A stretch of 64,000 nt of DNA from Dolomedes plantarius (Eukaryota; Arthropoda; Arachnida; Araneae; Dolomedidae): contig OU015493.1 in NCBI GenBank assembly GCA_907164885.2, forward strand, positions 125,849,570-125,913,569, written 5' to 3'. The notes beneath the pieces were generated by a model. It did no database searches. It was not told the origin of the DNA and saw only the letters and a program-made list of their open reading frames with translations. Position numbers and translations under genes: made by a program. Below are positions 21,877-34,843 of the stretch, piece by piece (position 1 is the stretch's first letter; each line of letters begins with the position of its first letter).

Positions 21877-24800
21877 CTTATATATTGTTTGTTATTGTTT
21901 TAATTCACACGGGATTTATATTGTGCCATTAATTATTTTTGTTGGTGATTAAATAATAAAATTTATCTGATTAAAAATTATGCTAGGTAACATCTAAATC
22001 AAAATAATTAATTTATATATTAAAATTTTTAATTTTAATAAAATAGAGAGAGAGAGAGAGAGTTGGTTGAATAAAAGAGGGCTGCGCTTTTTGGCATGAC
22101 AAAAATACACTAATATAATCATTAGAAATCTGCATATTAAATCATGTTTAGAGTTGAAAAAATAATGTAAGGAACTTTGTTCCTGATGGGGGTCCCCCAA
22201 CCGCACAATTTTTCTTTCATGAGACTCTTCCCAATTTTCACTTGATCGTGCAGTTCGCTTTCGAACATTCCTGATTTCAGTGCGTAAATCCATGTTGACA
22301 CGTTGTTGCAAATTGCAGACGGCCACTAATGTTTACATCTGGTAGTAGCAGCCATTGCATTCGGAGTGTAGAAATGTAGATTTTTGTGCCGCATACCTAC
22401 GCGTTTTATATATGAGGCGGTGAAAGGCAAAGTGGTGTAAGTCAGTAAGTCAGGTGGTGTAAGTGAAAAGAGTTTTACTGCAAAAACTATAAAAAATTCC
22501 ACCATAAATTGAACAAATTATAATTCATAACAAATATTATAACATTGCAAATAATAACTATTTACAATTCCACTATAAATTGAACATGGAGATTACATTT
22601 TTGCCCTCAAATGAAAAAAGTTGAAACTGTGTCTTACACCACTTTGCCTTTCACTGCCTCACTTGCCTTTCACTTGCCTTTCACTGATTCTTGGAATGCT
22701 GACAGTAGCATTCTTGAAAGTAGCAAACTTATATTGTTTGAGGTGTGTTGTTACTGAATCTTCAGTTTGTAGTCTCTTTGATTTTGAAAATTGTTTCCTT
22801 TTATATATTTATCCAGAAATACATCATTTGTTTAGAAAACTTATTAAATTAGAATATATTAATTTGTTTGTAAAATACCTTAAATTAGTCTACAGAAATA
22901 TTTTTTTTCTTTCTTCATATATTTTCAACTTGTACTTTATAAAGAAAGCAGATTGTTATCTGTATAAACTTAGAGGTACGTCATAGTCATTATTCCTTGT
23001 CTGCATATAGTTATAGTTCACTTTTAAGTCTAATTTGAAATGGGGTTAGAATTCTTATCTTGATAACTGTACTCCTCCCTCATCTAAAATAGAAGAAGCA
23101 CATGCTTTTTGTTTATTTTTTCCTAAGTATTCAGTGCTTTTGTTATTTCTCAAAGGCTCATCTGAGACCTCAGATATTGTAATGCATCAAAATTAGTCAT
23201 GTCAGATCTTGGCTCACATGACTTGGAACAGTGAAGTTGAAAAACCAATTCAAATAGTTAGGCCATTTATATTAACGGATTACATCCAGAGATGAAAAAA
23301 AAATGGTCTTTGAATTTCAAAGGAATGCCTACAAGTTTTACATAAAATTATATAGAATTACTAAAAAGCTTTTAAATTTTGCGTATCATTTGTTTTTCTC
23401 TAAAGTTCTTTTCTTAACTTGTGTATCTTCTATCAAAAATTCTTTTGTATACAAAATCATTCTCATGCAGCTAAACTATTTTTGAGGCGAAAAAAAAAAA
23501 AAAAAAATTAGAAGTATTTAATAGAAATATTTCTTGCCCTTTTTTGTAAATACCTGCTGTGTGTCTGATGTCATATTTAACAAATTTTTTTCTTTTCTTT
23601 GTATGTAGCTTCTGAAAGGAGGTGATCTAATCACACTAAGGTAGTAAAAATTCAGTATGGTGCCTGTAGAATTTTCCATTTTTTGTTTACTGTGTAAATA
23701 ATTTCTTTCCACAAGAAGAAAAGTTACCTTTTTTGGAAGAATTTAACTAATTTTGGTTGTAGTAAAAGAAATTACTTCATTAAATGAGTTAGCAATTCTA
23801 GTTCCAGATGTGCATATGTTTGATAGCGATTTGTTTATCATATTCCTTTGCAAGCTAGTTTACACTCTAGTTGCAATAAAAGGCTAAGAAAAGGAGAAAA
23901 AGAAATACCTCTTAAATGAGGATTTTTTAAAATTGTATTGCATTTTTAAGAGAAAAAAAGTGAAAAAATGATATGCCATTCCACATGAATTATTCCTACC
24001 TGTTTACATTATAGTTAATTAATTACTTAAGAGTCAGAATGTAGTTTGAGCTGTTGCTGGTTGCTATTTTGAAAAGTTACTAGTTTAGCTAATCTGCAAA
24101 ATTACATTTTCAGATTAATATACTTTATTTTTTTTTTAAATCAATTTTAAATGGAATCAATTAAATGTTTTTTCAAAATAATATCAAAAACACTTAATTG
24201 AAAAATAAAGATGAAAAAAATCTCATACTTTTGAATGAAATGTGGTTTAAAAACAAAAACTAAAATCAACTACAAAATAAAAGGCGCATTATTAATGTAA
24301 TTAATTTGGTTTTAAACATAACTTTGTGATTAACTATTGGGAAAAAAATACATGTAAACACACTTCTATAAATAGATAATGCTTATTTTCATTACTTCAG
24401 ATTATGATGTTAATGCTACTGTAAAGTGCCTCTGCTGTGTTGTCCTCAAAATGTACTGCAGACCTCCCTTCAGAAGAGAGCTGGAACTGGTTTTAAGGTT
24501 GCTGCCTCGGGGAGGTCGATTCTCGAAATGAGGGGTCGGGGATAATCAACACCCCAATACCCTTTCCCGCAGAAAGTATTTATCGCTCTTTAGGCATTAA
24601 GAAAATTATGAAGGTTTTAACTATGTAGGCTTTTAGAAAATCATCGCATGTTTTAATTTCTATTTTCATGTAATCAACGTATTTTGAGACTTTTAACCCT
24701 GCATTGTACTACTTACTATTTCACGAAGTAATATGAGAGAGTTTCAGAAATCTTCAATAAAATTTAGAGTCATGTTTCCTTTTATAAATGTGGGATCATA

Positions 24801-26268
24801 CAAAAATGTATTATTATAGATGCAGATTTCTGGGTATTTGGGTTTTTGCAATTATTAGATTTTTCTTTCGCTATAGGAGACACAATCTGTTTCGATAATT
24901 TTCTTTTCATTTAAAATAATAAGTGGGGCCAGTTATATGAATAATTGATGCAAATATAAAACAAATGGGCTTTCAGAAACCGATGATAGCATGAATTAAT
25001 TATAAAAATGACACTACTGAAGTGTAGATTTTAATTATAGATTTTTTTTCATTGCATGTATTGTACAGAGTTGATTACTATCAGAGTTTTGGCAAATTCG
25101 GTTTTTAGATTTATGTAAGGCATTTCGTATATATCTTATTTTTTACTGCCCTTTAAAGTGTTATGAGGACTACACTAATGACCTTTTCAAACAAAAAATC
25201 ACATGCAACTTATTTTTTCAATACTTTATAAAATTTTCCCATTTCCCGCAATTTAACTAGGGAAATATTTCGTCAAACTCTTATTTCATCCTCTGTGAAA
25301 TATCTTCTCATAACTTGGTTTTTGTTAGCAATAATTTTGCCCAGTTTAAAAATTAAATGAAAACGTGAAAGATGTTTTGCTTAGTTACAAGTTTATAACT
25401 TGGAAAATAGACATAAGAAATCAGCGTTTAAACATTTCAGATTATACAACAAATCACAGCAGTTAATATTCCAATAGGTATAGTGTCGAAAATTTCCTTT
25501 CAGTTGTTAACTGCAGATGTGTATTCCTCCCCACTTGTCTCTTGTAAACACTGCCTTTTCTTAGAGTAAACCATTACCCAACAGCAGAAGAAAGAAACAT
25601 CTGTTCGACTCTTCCTTGGAGCAAATACCGTAATTTGGCGAAAGTGGGTGTTTGGTGAGAGTCTCCTCCTCACCTGTTGACCGTCGCTTTTGACACTTTC
25701 CAACCCTCATGAAAAAAGAACTGCTCCCGAGCGACCACTTTCTGATGGATCTTCTCTTCAGAGGTGACCAGTACACTCATGTTTAAAAAACTTCAAACAT
25801 TTTCTTTTATGTGGCCTTAACTGCAAAATTTTTTATGCTGATTGGTTTATCGTTTACAAGAGTCAGTTTTAAAATCTCTGCTTATTTCTCAGCAGTTGTG
25901 GTTATAGATCATTATTTGTAATAATTACAAAGTGTTGCATTTGCTACTATTTATTAGCCAACCGTAAATATTATATATGTGATTGGAATCTCATGATTAT
26001 TTCATTTGTGTATTGCTGGAAAATCTGGATTTATTCAGATCTAGTCGATGTAATTTTAAGCTTGCTGTTATAATTAATAATGTAAAATTATAATAAATAT
26101 TGTAAAATGTTAACAGCATTAAAAATTTCTTTGTAATGCTAATCATTTTTTAATAATATTTTGATGTATTTCTAATGTAAGCTATTCTATTTTGCTTAGT
26201 TAAAATTAAATAAAGCTTTTTGCAAATGACATAATACTTTTCCTATCTAATTTTTTTTTACCTTTCAG
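21877..26268. other. Long non-coding stretch upstream of the MTERF gene
   Basis: It includes a short (GA)n run (about 22045-22060) and a minus-strand open frame at 22180-22326 (MDLRTEIRNVRKRTARSSEN) of unknown nature. It also has a small TTTCACTTGCC-type iteration at 22640-22690 and an A-run near 23490. The 5' UTR exon and promoter of the MTERF gene must lie in its right part, but I cannot place them. Short frames at 22621-22986 and 25500-25776 look like chance. Confidence 0.35.
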
Positions 26269-26291
26269 ATTTTCTCTGTAATTGAAATAAG

Positions 26292-27242
26292 ATGATGCTG
26301 AGACCATTTTCTTCTCTTTTTGGCAGATGTCGAAGTTACAGCATGTTATTAAATGCTGCATTTTCTCAGAGAAAACAAATGAGTTCAACAGTCTTCTTTC
26401 CCCACCATTTGGTTCAAGGAAATTATAATTTAGTTACTAGTATTTTAAAGTATATCATGCATGAACATGGTCTAAAGTTTTCATGTTCAGTTGCAACAAA
26501 TGAAGTTAAAAAATTAAGTGACTTATTATCTGAAGATCTGGAAAATGTTGATAAAAGAAGCAAGGAAGAGCTGCATAGAATTTTAGCATATCTCCAATCC
26601 AAAGGTTATACAAGCAAAGATATTGAAGAAAAATTTTTAGTGTACTTAAAATCAAAGGATATTTCTTATGATAAGTTTAACTTTTTGGAGGATATTGACC
26701 CTGACATTGAATTATTGTTGCCATTGCTATCATTGTCAAAATCAGTATTAAAGTTAGCTGCTCAAAATTCACGGACTGATAAACTTAATGGGGGGTGTTT
26801 TGCTAATCGAATTTATTACTTATCACACCACTTAGAACTTGAACCAAGTGAATTGATTCCAGCATTAGCAAAACATTCACCTCTCCTGACAATGAATTTC
26901 AAAAGATTAGATGATAAGATGAATATTCTAAAAAATGCAAATATTAGTTCTAAATATATTGTAAAAGATTTATGGATATTTAATTATAAGGAAGAACTGA
27001 TAGCTAGTCGAATCCAGGCAGCTTTAAAAGCTGGGGGTGAGCTCAGACCTTGGATGCTACGATGTTCTGAAAAGACTTTTCAGTCTATACTTATTAAAAA
27101 TTCTGAATCACAGCGTATATTAGGAAATGAAAGTAAACACAGTTATTTAGCTAAAAGATTAGATTGTAGTATTGAATATATTGATTATTTAATGGCAAGG
27201 AATAAATTATTGAAGACTATAAATATTTCTAAGTTACACCAG
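26292..27242 (+). CDS. Mitochondrial transcription termination factor (MTERF family), coding exon 1
   Basis: 317 codons of a protein of about 381 residues, close to the usual MTERF1/mTTF size (about 400). A splice acceptor (CTTTCAG, ending about 26268) precedes it, followed by a short 5' UTR with an in-frame TGA before the ATG at 26292. The first 35 residues (MMLRPFSSLFGRCRSYSMLL) are basic and serine-rich, fitting a mitochondrial presequence. The rest shows the helical MTERF repeat pattern, for example YLSHHLELEPSELIPALAKH then SPLLTMNFKRLDDKMNILKN, and later LAKRLDCSIEYIDYLMARN. Family members bind mitochondrial DNA or rRNA and act in transcription termination or ribosome assembly. The exon ends CACCAG before donor GTAAAGTG in phase 0. 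The exact paralogue is uncertain. Confidence 0.85.
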
Positions 27243-28246
27243 GTAAAGTGTACATTTATATAGTTTTTCATTTTTGTCTTTTATTAAATTGTTTTTTATT
27301 TCTATGAATTTTTATCGATTCATTTTCATTTCCCTTTTCATAAAAGTTACTTTTTAGAAATTTTAGGTATTAGTCAAATTTATTTCAAAAGTTATTGGTT
27401 ATATTTGAAAAGTCAGCCAATTGTCATGATTTCATAAGTATTGTAGGAAATATTTAATTTTTGCTTTGTCATCTATCCTTTTGTCTTTTTAATTTTGAAA
27501 TATTATTTATAAATAGTTTATTAAGAGGATAAAATCATGTATTATGCTTTTTAAGTCTTGATTTCAAAGTTAAATTGTCAGTTTCCATCAGTTGCTATTT
27601 TAAAATCATGAACTGATTTTAAGATATGATTAATTTATTCCTTTTTGCATAGAGGCATTACTCTTCCATTCAGAATACTTTATCACAAATTTAATTTTGA
27701 AATGCATTCTATTTGTTTTAAGACGATTGCACCATTACCTTGTTTTCATCATTCATGCTCAAGATTTACTCAAAAATTGTCTTTGGGTATGAAATTAAAA
27801 TGTAGTGCTTGACTTTTATTACAATTATCATGTAATGAAACATATTTTCAGAGAATTCTTATTGATAGAAGCATTTTAACAGAATCAAGAACTGTTTCTT
27901 ACTCTAAGTTTGTAGTCCTTAAAAATCTATAACTAAAAGATTAGATTGTAGAAACTTACAATCAAATCTTTAAGAACTCCACGTTTTAGTTCCTATTTTT
28001 AATAACCCTGAAATTTTTTCAAAAGTCCTTATTTTTGCATTTAAGGTCCTTACTCTTTTGTTTATGTTCTGGTCATCAAAAAGTACTAACTTCCAATTGA
28101 AAAGTACAAATTTAATTTACGGCCAGTTGATGACTGGCTTTCGGAAAATGCAGATGATACTTTAGTGTGTTGGTGTTTTTTGTTGTCTAGGTGTTATTCA
28201 AACTTTTTTGATTGTATCCATCTAACATCTCTTCTATATATATACA

Positions 28247-28384
28247 CAGTGAAACGTCTCTAAATGGCCCTATTTTGTTCAGAGCAAATTAAATACACTC
28301 CATACAGCCAGTGTTATTATACCCCCTATTCAACGGCTACTTTTTTTTGGAACCATGATTGGCTACCATAGAGGAGTTTCACTG
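28247..28384. mobile_element. pogo/Tigger-like MITE
   Basis: 138 bp. The left end is CAGTGAAACGTCTCTA and the right end is TAGAGGAGTTTCACTG, imperfect complements. TA follows on the right, with CA in place of TA on the left. It is non-coding. Confidence 0.65.
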
Positions 28385-28425
28385 TATATAACTATATCCA
28401 TAATTACTGATTACTGTATTGAACA

Positions 28426-28429
<4 letters not shown>

Positions 28430-28494
<65 letters not shown>
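28430..28494. repeat. (TA)n microsatellite
   Basis: About 32 TA units. The open frame through it (a Y-I repeat) is an artefact. Confidence 0.95.
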
Positions 28495-28501
<7 letters not shown>

Positions 28502-30082
28502 TATTCAAGTTAAAGGTGCTTGGAAAATCATACATATTGCAATCAGTCACAATAATTCCAAAATTGGGTTATTATTATTACAAATTTATAGATTTGACAT
28601 TTTAGGAGAAAATTATATTAAAGTTGAGTATATTAGTAAAATGATAAGACTAAAATGTTTTTAGATTTCTAAATTTTGGAAACAAAATGCATTCTAAATC
28701 AGTTTTGAAATCCTTAAGAATGCAAATTCAGGTCTTTAAAAAGTCCTAAAGAATTCCTTCCTTTTGATTTTTGAAAATGAGTTCAAGCACTGTTACAGTG
28801 CTTTCAGTGTCAGATTATGTTTTTCACAAGCCTGCCCTATGCTTAAAAAATGTCTTTTTATAAACTATATTTTTATCTCAGATTTTTATGCATCCATTTT
28901 AAACTGAATGATTAACTTCATCTAAAGGTGTGTCCTTGTGCAGATTTTAGTCTTCTAGAACTTTTCATATCAATTTTAACTGTGTAAAAAAGTATAATTT
29001 AAAATTTTTTTTTCATTTCTTTTTCAATTGTATTAGTACAGTTTAGAGAGCTCTTGAATTGTATAGTTCCCCATACTCGTTTACACTTCTAACTGTATTA
29101 TTAGAAATATTTCATAACCTTCTTATCCTCAAGGTATGTTTTTTGCACTTCTTGAAGACTTTTTTATTGAACAATATATTTTAAATAGGTCGGCAAGAAG
29201 TTGACAACTTATTCAGCATCTAAAAAATATCAAATTCTGTAAATTTATCGTATTACATCCTCTTTGCCTACAAGTGAAATATTACTGAATAATTGTTGCA
29301 TTCAGTAGATAATATCCTGCATGAAGGTTTTTATCTCTTGAGATAAATTATGAGAGCTGCCAGGATGTCTCATCCATTTCTGCGAAATTAATACTTTATA
29401 CAGTATTGCTTCCCTGTAATAGATGATGTGAATAATGTATTCCTGCCTTTAATCTTCCTTGTTTAATCATTTCACCAATCATTTCACTAATTGCAAGCAA
29501 CCATCATCATTGCATGTAAATATACTCCAAGACATAATGTGAATTAAAATTGGAAAATAATTCTCCATTCTACATTTACCTTCAAGTTTAGTTTTTGGTA
29601 TCCTGAGTCTTCAATGAGAAATGTTTCAGTTTTTTATTCTAGCTGATTCTTTACTTTTTTTTCTGATGAATCTAGACTGAGATATTACAATTAAATGAAC
29701 CTATATATACAAATGCTGACTTGCATGAATGTTTTGCATGTTTACATTGCAACTGTACTTTTGATCTGCAGTTTTACCTTTGTAGTGGTTTCATCAGTAT
29801 TACACTTCCATTGAATAAATCAGAGAATGATGAGAATAAATTTGGTCACCATTAAAAATGTAGAGTTGTTCTCTATGTGAATTTGCTTCATCTCAGATAT
29901 ATTTACTGGTTTTGTTATAATGATGGTGCCTTTGACAAACCTATATCATAGACTCACGATTGCTATTTGAAAATGTGTGGGATGTATATGACTGCTGAAT
30001 TTGTGCACTGTAATGTCTTGTAGGTGACATTCAGAGCAGTGGTTGGATTCAAATAAATGAACGACAGGTTCTATGTCTTAAT

Positions 30083-30176
30083 CAGTGGTGGGCTTCAGCT
30101 GGTTTGCACTGGTTCTGTAGAACCGATACCTACATTAGGTATCAATTCTACAGAACCCGGGTGAATCCCACCACTG
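30083..30176. mobile_element. Palindromic hAT-like MITE
   Basis: 94 bp from CAGTGGTGGG to CCCACCACTG. Most of the element is an inverted repeat (GGTTCTGTAGAACC near the left, TTCTACAGAACC near the right) and folds into a hairpin. I cannot read a convincing 8-bp target duplication. Confidence 0.65.
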
Positions 30177-30884
30177 ATTCAGAGTATTTTGAATTTACCT
30201 TTAAAAATCAGGCAGACCTCAAATTAGAATTTACAGAAAACTCCTGTGAGGAACATAATCAAATTTAATTCTTTGTAAGCATTCACAATAATGCAGTTAA
30301 GAAAGAAAAATTGGTGAATGGTTTTAGACAAATCTATTATGCATCCAAGGGTAGAATATTTAAATTGAATTCTGTGTGATATTCATTTCAGATGCTCTAC
30401 TGTCTCAAGTTTGAGGATATAGTTAAGACCAGGAAAATTCAAATTACTTTTATCTTCTATGCAAAGCTGTGGTGTTAACACAGAGTGTTGACTGTGAAAT
30501 CTGTATGAGTTAATTTATTTCAACTACTACAGTTATAATGATTTGATTATATTTTATGTTACATAAATATAACATACTTTTTCCTCAAAAGTTTTCATCA
30601 ATGTACATCCCTTCTTTAGGCAGATTTTCCAGTGTGTTAGTTGATCTGATTAAAATGTTTGTGTTACAAATTATTTGCAACTTTCTTATGAAATTCAGAT
30701 AATATTCAAAACTTAATGTGAACGTGATAAAAAAATTGAAAACAAATCATGGAGATATAAATTTGATTGATTTAACCTACTTTATGCCAAAACTCAATGG
30801 ATAAATCATTACACAGGGCAATAGTGGTTTTGTTGCCGGGGTATTTGGAGCTGATTTCATATGAATTTGATGCTCTGAATTTAA

Positions 30885-31498
30885 TCCTCAAACTGGCCCA
30901 TGAATTTGTTGCCACTATCAGGACTATCGGTCAAATTGACCCCCAAGCCTAAAAAGCTGTTATTTTTGCATTATTATGATGGAACTGCATGTTGATATTG
31001 TGCACAGGGTTGTTTGATTTATATTAGTGATGAATAGTGAGGGGGAAAAAATCATCTACACTTATTTATTCAATGTATTTAATTCATTTTGATCTGGTAT
31101 CTACATCATCAAATCGTAGGGCTCTTAAAAGAATTTCACAGTGTTTCTCAGACATAATTGCTCAAAAAATTAGCCTGCCAGTGATTGCGGTAGAGAAGAG
31201 TGATGTCAAGGCTTCACAGGATACTTTAAAAATTGCACAGAACACTGAAATCCCTATCAGGATCGGTAGGCCTGTTACTGCTCAGTGGCAATAACAGGTC
31301 TACCGGTCATTTTGACCGCCATACTTTTACTTACTGGCAAATGATGAGCATTTGCGAAACCCTAATGTGCTCTCCCTGATGTCCAGGAACTGACTGAGGA
31401 TGTGAAAGCCAGCCAAGCGTTCACACCTCTCCCCACTCCTGCCCCACTCCTTAGTTCCACCGCTGCCGGTCATAATGACCGGTGGGCCGGTTTCAGGG
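30885..31498. mobile_element. TTAA-flanked element with GGTCA palindromes
   Basis: 614 bp between TTAA copies at 30881-30884 and 31499-31502. The ends are TCCTCAAACTGGCCC and GGGCCGGTTTCAGGG, complementary with few mismatches, typical of piggyBac-type ends (CCCT...). Inside are three short palindromes of the form GGTCA-N4-TGACC at about 30930, 31310 and 31470. An open frame at 31037-31294 has no recognisable product. Confidence 0.65.
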
Positions 31499-31744
31499 TT
31501 AAATATGGCATTAGTTTTTGCCTAGGAGCTCAAATTTCTAAGATATAACATTTTAGTGAAATAAACATTACACTATTTTAAGTTAAATCCATGGATCAAA
31601 TTAAAAACTAAACCCAGAATTTATTATTATTAGTATATATTTTTTAAATGTTAAAGGAACATAAAAATCAGAGAATATTGCAGTAGTACTTAACTAATTA
31701 CAAAGAGCAAGAAAGAGGAAAAAGTTATTGATGAAACCAACTAG

Positions 31745-32616
31745 TTATTGAATACTTCGGAAACTTCTTTTCCGTGACGTTCTTGAGTGCATTTTAGAAC
31801 AGTTCCTTTTTAAACTCCAGCAGTAATCTGCCGTCATGTGCGTATTCCATCTTCCCTGGTAGCGGTCCTCCATAGTTTTAATATCGTGGTGAAATCTTTC
31901 ACCTTGTTCCTCACTTGTGTCTCCTAAATTTTCAGGGAAATAGTCTAAGTGGCAGTGTAAATAGTGCACCTTAATGCTCTTCATACACCCAAGGGATCTC
32001 AAACTGTTTAGCATCTTGTTTACCAGTTCAACATAGTTTTCAGCTTAGCATATGCGCAGAAAATTTCCGACAACTGCAACAAATGAAGTCCAGGCTTTTC
32101 ACTCAGAATTTCACCCAGGCTTTTCACTCAGGCTTTTCATTCATGGAATTTAAGAAGGCAAGATCCTTAATGAGTTGTCTTATTTGTGGGCCAGCTTGAT
32201 ATGCAGTAGAGGAAAGAGATGATTTTCTCTCATCCAACTAAGGGGTTGTTAATGACATTCTATTCCCCAACGTCCATGTTTTCTCTCCTAGGCCACTCTT
32301 TTCTAACCCAGTGGTGTGTTTTGTCTCTGCTATCCCAGAGGCACACGATGCAACAATATTTGGTGTAGCCACTTTGCTGTCCAAGGAGAAAGTTTGCCAT
32401 TTTTAAGTCCACACAAATCACCCATTGATGTTCATGATACTTTTTCTTCTCCAAGACCAAAGCTATGGTGTCATATTCTTCTTTCATTTTCATTGAGAGA
32501 GCAATTGATATTGAACTATATTTGTTCCCACTGTGTAGAAGGACACATTTCAAACTTTGCTTTGAGCTGTCAATAAATAGGTGCCAATCATCTGGAAAAT
32601 ATTCCGGAAGACCCAT
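31745..32616 (-). pseudogene. Transposon-associated orphan protein, broken copy
   Basis: Two minus-strand frames belong to one protein. The upstream part (32616-32260) begins MGLPEYFPDDWHLFIDSSKQ and contains HEHQWVICVDLKMANFLLGQ. The downstream part (32014-31745) contains YFPENLGDTSEEQGERFHHD and ADYCWSLKRNC. I recognise these phrases from a repetitive uncharacterised protein found in many animal genomes (insects, cnidarians), presumably mobile-element derived. I cannot name its class. The linking region (32015-32259) keeps pieces such as GPQIRQLIKD but has stops and an internal deletion. It lies antisense inside the MTERF intron. Confidence 0.6.
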
Positions 32617-32689
32617 TTTTCCCAGGAGGACAAATCACCCATACTTGAATGTATTGAATAGAAAAAATATCGATAGATAAGTGGATGTT

Positions 32690-33112
32690 CAGTAAAACCT
32701 TGTTTATTCGGATCTCCAGATAGCATTTGTAGACATTATTTTTATTTAATGTTCACATTAGATAATAATTTTTAACTATGATAGCAAGAACATAACTAAA
32801 AGTACGCCAAATATTCGCGTTTTAGTTTGATTCAATGTACAGTTCCTATGTAGATTGTATAAATTATGGCAATAAAATGCTTTTTGTTGAGTTTATGAAA
32901 GCTTTACTAGACTTGACAATTCTATGTTAAGAAATGATGTGAAAAGTTTTTATATTTTTCAATGTCTTGTAAACAATAAATACTATGTAATTTTTTTTCA
33001 AAACAAATTAAGACTTCTTAGTTAAGGATTTTGTATTGCTTATTACCCATATTAGCCAGATTATCCAGATTGCCTATGGTCCCAGTTAGTCCGGAAAAAC
33101 AAGGTTTTACTG
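32690..33112. mobile_element. pogo/Tigger-like MITE
   Basis: 423 bp. The ends are CAGTAAAACCTTGTTTATTC and AAAAACAAGGTTTTACTG. TA follows on the right and TT precedes on the left. The interior is AT-rich and non-coding. Confidence 0.7.
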
Positions 33113-34059
33113 TATCTAAAAAAGTAGAGCTGACAGAGAAAAACCGATTTTATATTTAGATTTAGCGCCCCAAATATAGCTAAAATCAGTTCTAAAATCC
33201 TAGGCACCAAAAAAAAAAAAAAACATTTTTTTGTAGACCTGTGTCATTTTTACCTCATATAGTCTGTATCTCTACTGTTTTTAAGTGTCAGGAATTTACA
33301 ATCCATACATTTTCAAAGAAATAAAACTAAAATCAAGAAACCTCCAGAGTCAAGTTTTCTGGTAAAAATTTATTTCTTTGTTACTTGGAATATTAGAAAT
33401 GTATCATTTCATTAAAAATCAGGATATTTTTCACTGACATTTTTACACTCTTTCTAACAACTGTCAATCCTGAATAGAACAAAATTTAATCCCTAAAACT
33501 GTTCCTTAATGTTGGACAAATTGTTTGCTTTGTCTTAAATGATTAAACTAAATAGGAAATGAAGATTTGTGTTAGTATATCATCTGTCATTCTGGCTAGG
33601 TTTGTCTGGCTAGGAAACCTTTCCCTCTTTTCAGTAAAATATAGTTTTAAAATATATCTTAAAACAGTACTTTTTGTCAATGGCATTTCAAATGACAATT
33701 ATATTGTATTCCTTTCTCTTTTTGCTTTTCCTTAAAATATAGTTTTAAAGTATGACTTAAAATATTTTAAAACTATATTCTTTCAGATTAATATCATAGT
33801 ACTTAACTATCTATAGTTGCTGTCTTTTGTGTTAGTTTATTGGTAGTTTTTAAATTTTTTTTATTCTATTAAGTTGTTCCTTTAAAATATTGCTTTCATG
33901 CTTAACAAATACTTTATATCAATAATTTTTATATTTCACATAGTTCTCCAGCCCATGGTGGAGTTGATCCAGGAAAATGCTCGTATCCTATACCAAAAGT
34001 CAATTATAAAACCAAATAATGATTTATGGCGAACTTAATGTGACAATGAAGCTTGAAAT

Positions 34060-34843
34060 CTAAAAACACAGAAAGGTTTCATTCAGTCTGTAAGAGGTAT
34101 TAATAATAAATTGGATATTGATTATAACTTTGCTGTTTTACAGCTCCCCCCCCCCCCCCCCATTGGCCCATTAGACTCCCTGAATGTTGACATTAATTTA
34201 AACCTGGAGCTTCCTGTAAACAAAAAAGAAATGAGTCCAGAACAAATCAGAGCCATTGCTCTTGAAACCTTTGCTACTCGTTAGCCATCAGACAAATGGT
34301 TATACATCTATACCAATGGTTCGCCTTTTTAATAGACATCCGGGTACTGGAGGTGAAGTTCATAATTAGGGATTATTTAGCTTCTGTTTAAGGACTCCAT
34401 ACTACTAATTTTGATATTGAAGTAGAGGCTACTCTATCTAAGCATTTTTCTATTATTCCTGACTCCCTGCATTTTGCTGCTGTCATAATTTTAGACTTTT
34501 GAACGGCCATGACTGTTTCCAAGCCAGTGGTGCACCCAAGGGATCGGCCAAGGGGCTCTGCCCCCCCCCCCCCAAAGAAATAGTAATTGCATTAGAAATA
34601 TTTTTATCTGTTCAACTCATCCACCTCAAGGGTTAAATCCTGGGTGTGCAACTGCTCCAAGCACATCTTTTCCGGATTGGTCTGGCTGATTTGCCCGACT
34701 GCATCTTGTGCCATTCGGGCCAATCTATGACTGCTTTACATCTTGATGTGTGCCTTGCTCTTATGAATTTTCAGTCCCTTGTCTTGAAGTATTGGAGAGC
34801 TCATGGTCTAATGGCAAAGTGGCCAAATGACTCACATTTATAA
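34060..34843 (+). pseudogene. Non-LTR retrotransposon ORF2 3' end (RNase H and C-terminal zinc finger)
   Basis: The decayed frame includes NKLDIDYNFAVLQL before a C-run, then NKKEMSPEQIRAIALETFAT, a stop, and SDKWLYIYTNGS. The last phrase is the RNase H opening motif YTDGS with D changed to N. Further on is RLLNGHDCFQA. The frame is interrupted by the hAT MITE at 34525-34654 and resumes as LLQAHLFRIGLADLPDCILC, HLDVCLAL and KYWRAHGLM. That is the C-x2-C...H-x4-C finger and tail of jockey/R1-type LINE ORF2 proteins. Only the last part of ORF2 is present, consistent with 5' truncation on insertion. Several stops make it dead. Confidence 0.75.
34525..34654. mobile_element. hAT-type MITE inserted into the LINE fragment
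   Basis: 130 bp from CAGTGGTGCACCC to GGGTGTGCAACTG, with a near-perfect 8-bp duplication TTCCAAGC (34517-34524) and CTCCAAGC (34655-34662). It belongs to the same family as 11753-11903. Removing it with one duplication rejoins the LINE phrase NGHDC..QAHLFRIG. Confidence 0.82.

Noticed and set aside
22180..22326. Minus-strand frame beginning MDLRTEIRNVRKRTARSS
   Set aside because: It looks somewhat protein-like (charged, no low complexity) but I recognise no family, and the 3' half runs into AT-rich sequence; not strong enough to call.
25500..25776. Two overlapping minus-strand frames upstream of the MTERF-family gene
   Set aside because: No recognisable domain and mutually overlapping; the region may be promoter or 5' UTR instead.
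34134..34162. C-rich run as a regulatory G-quadruplex
   Set aside because: Several G/C homopolymers in the window sit at decayed transposon ends and do not show spaced G-tracts.
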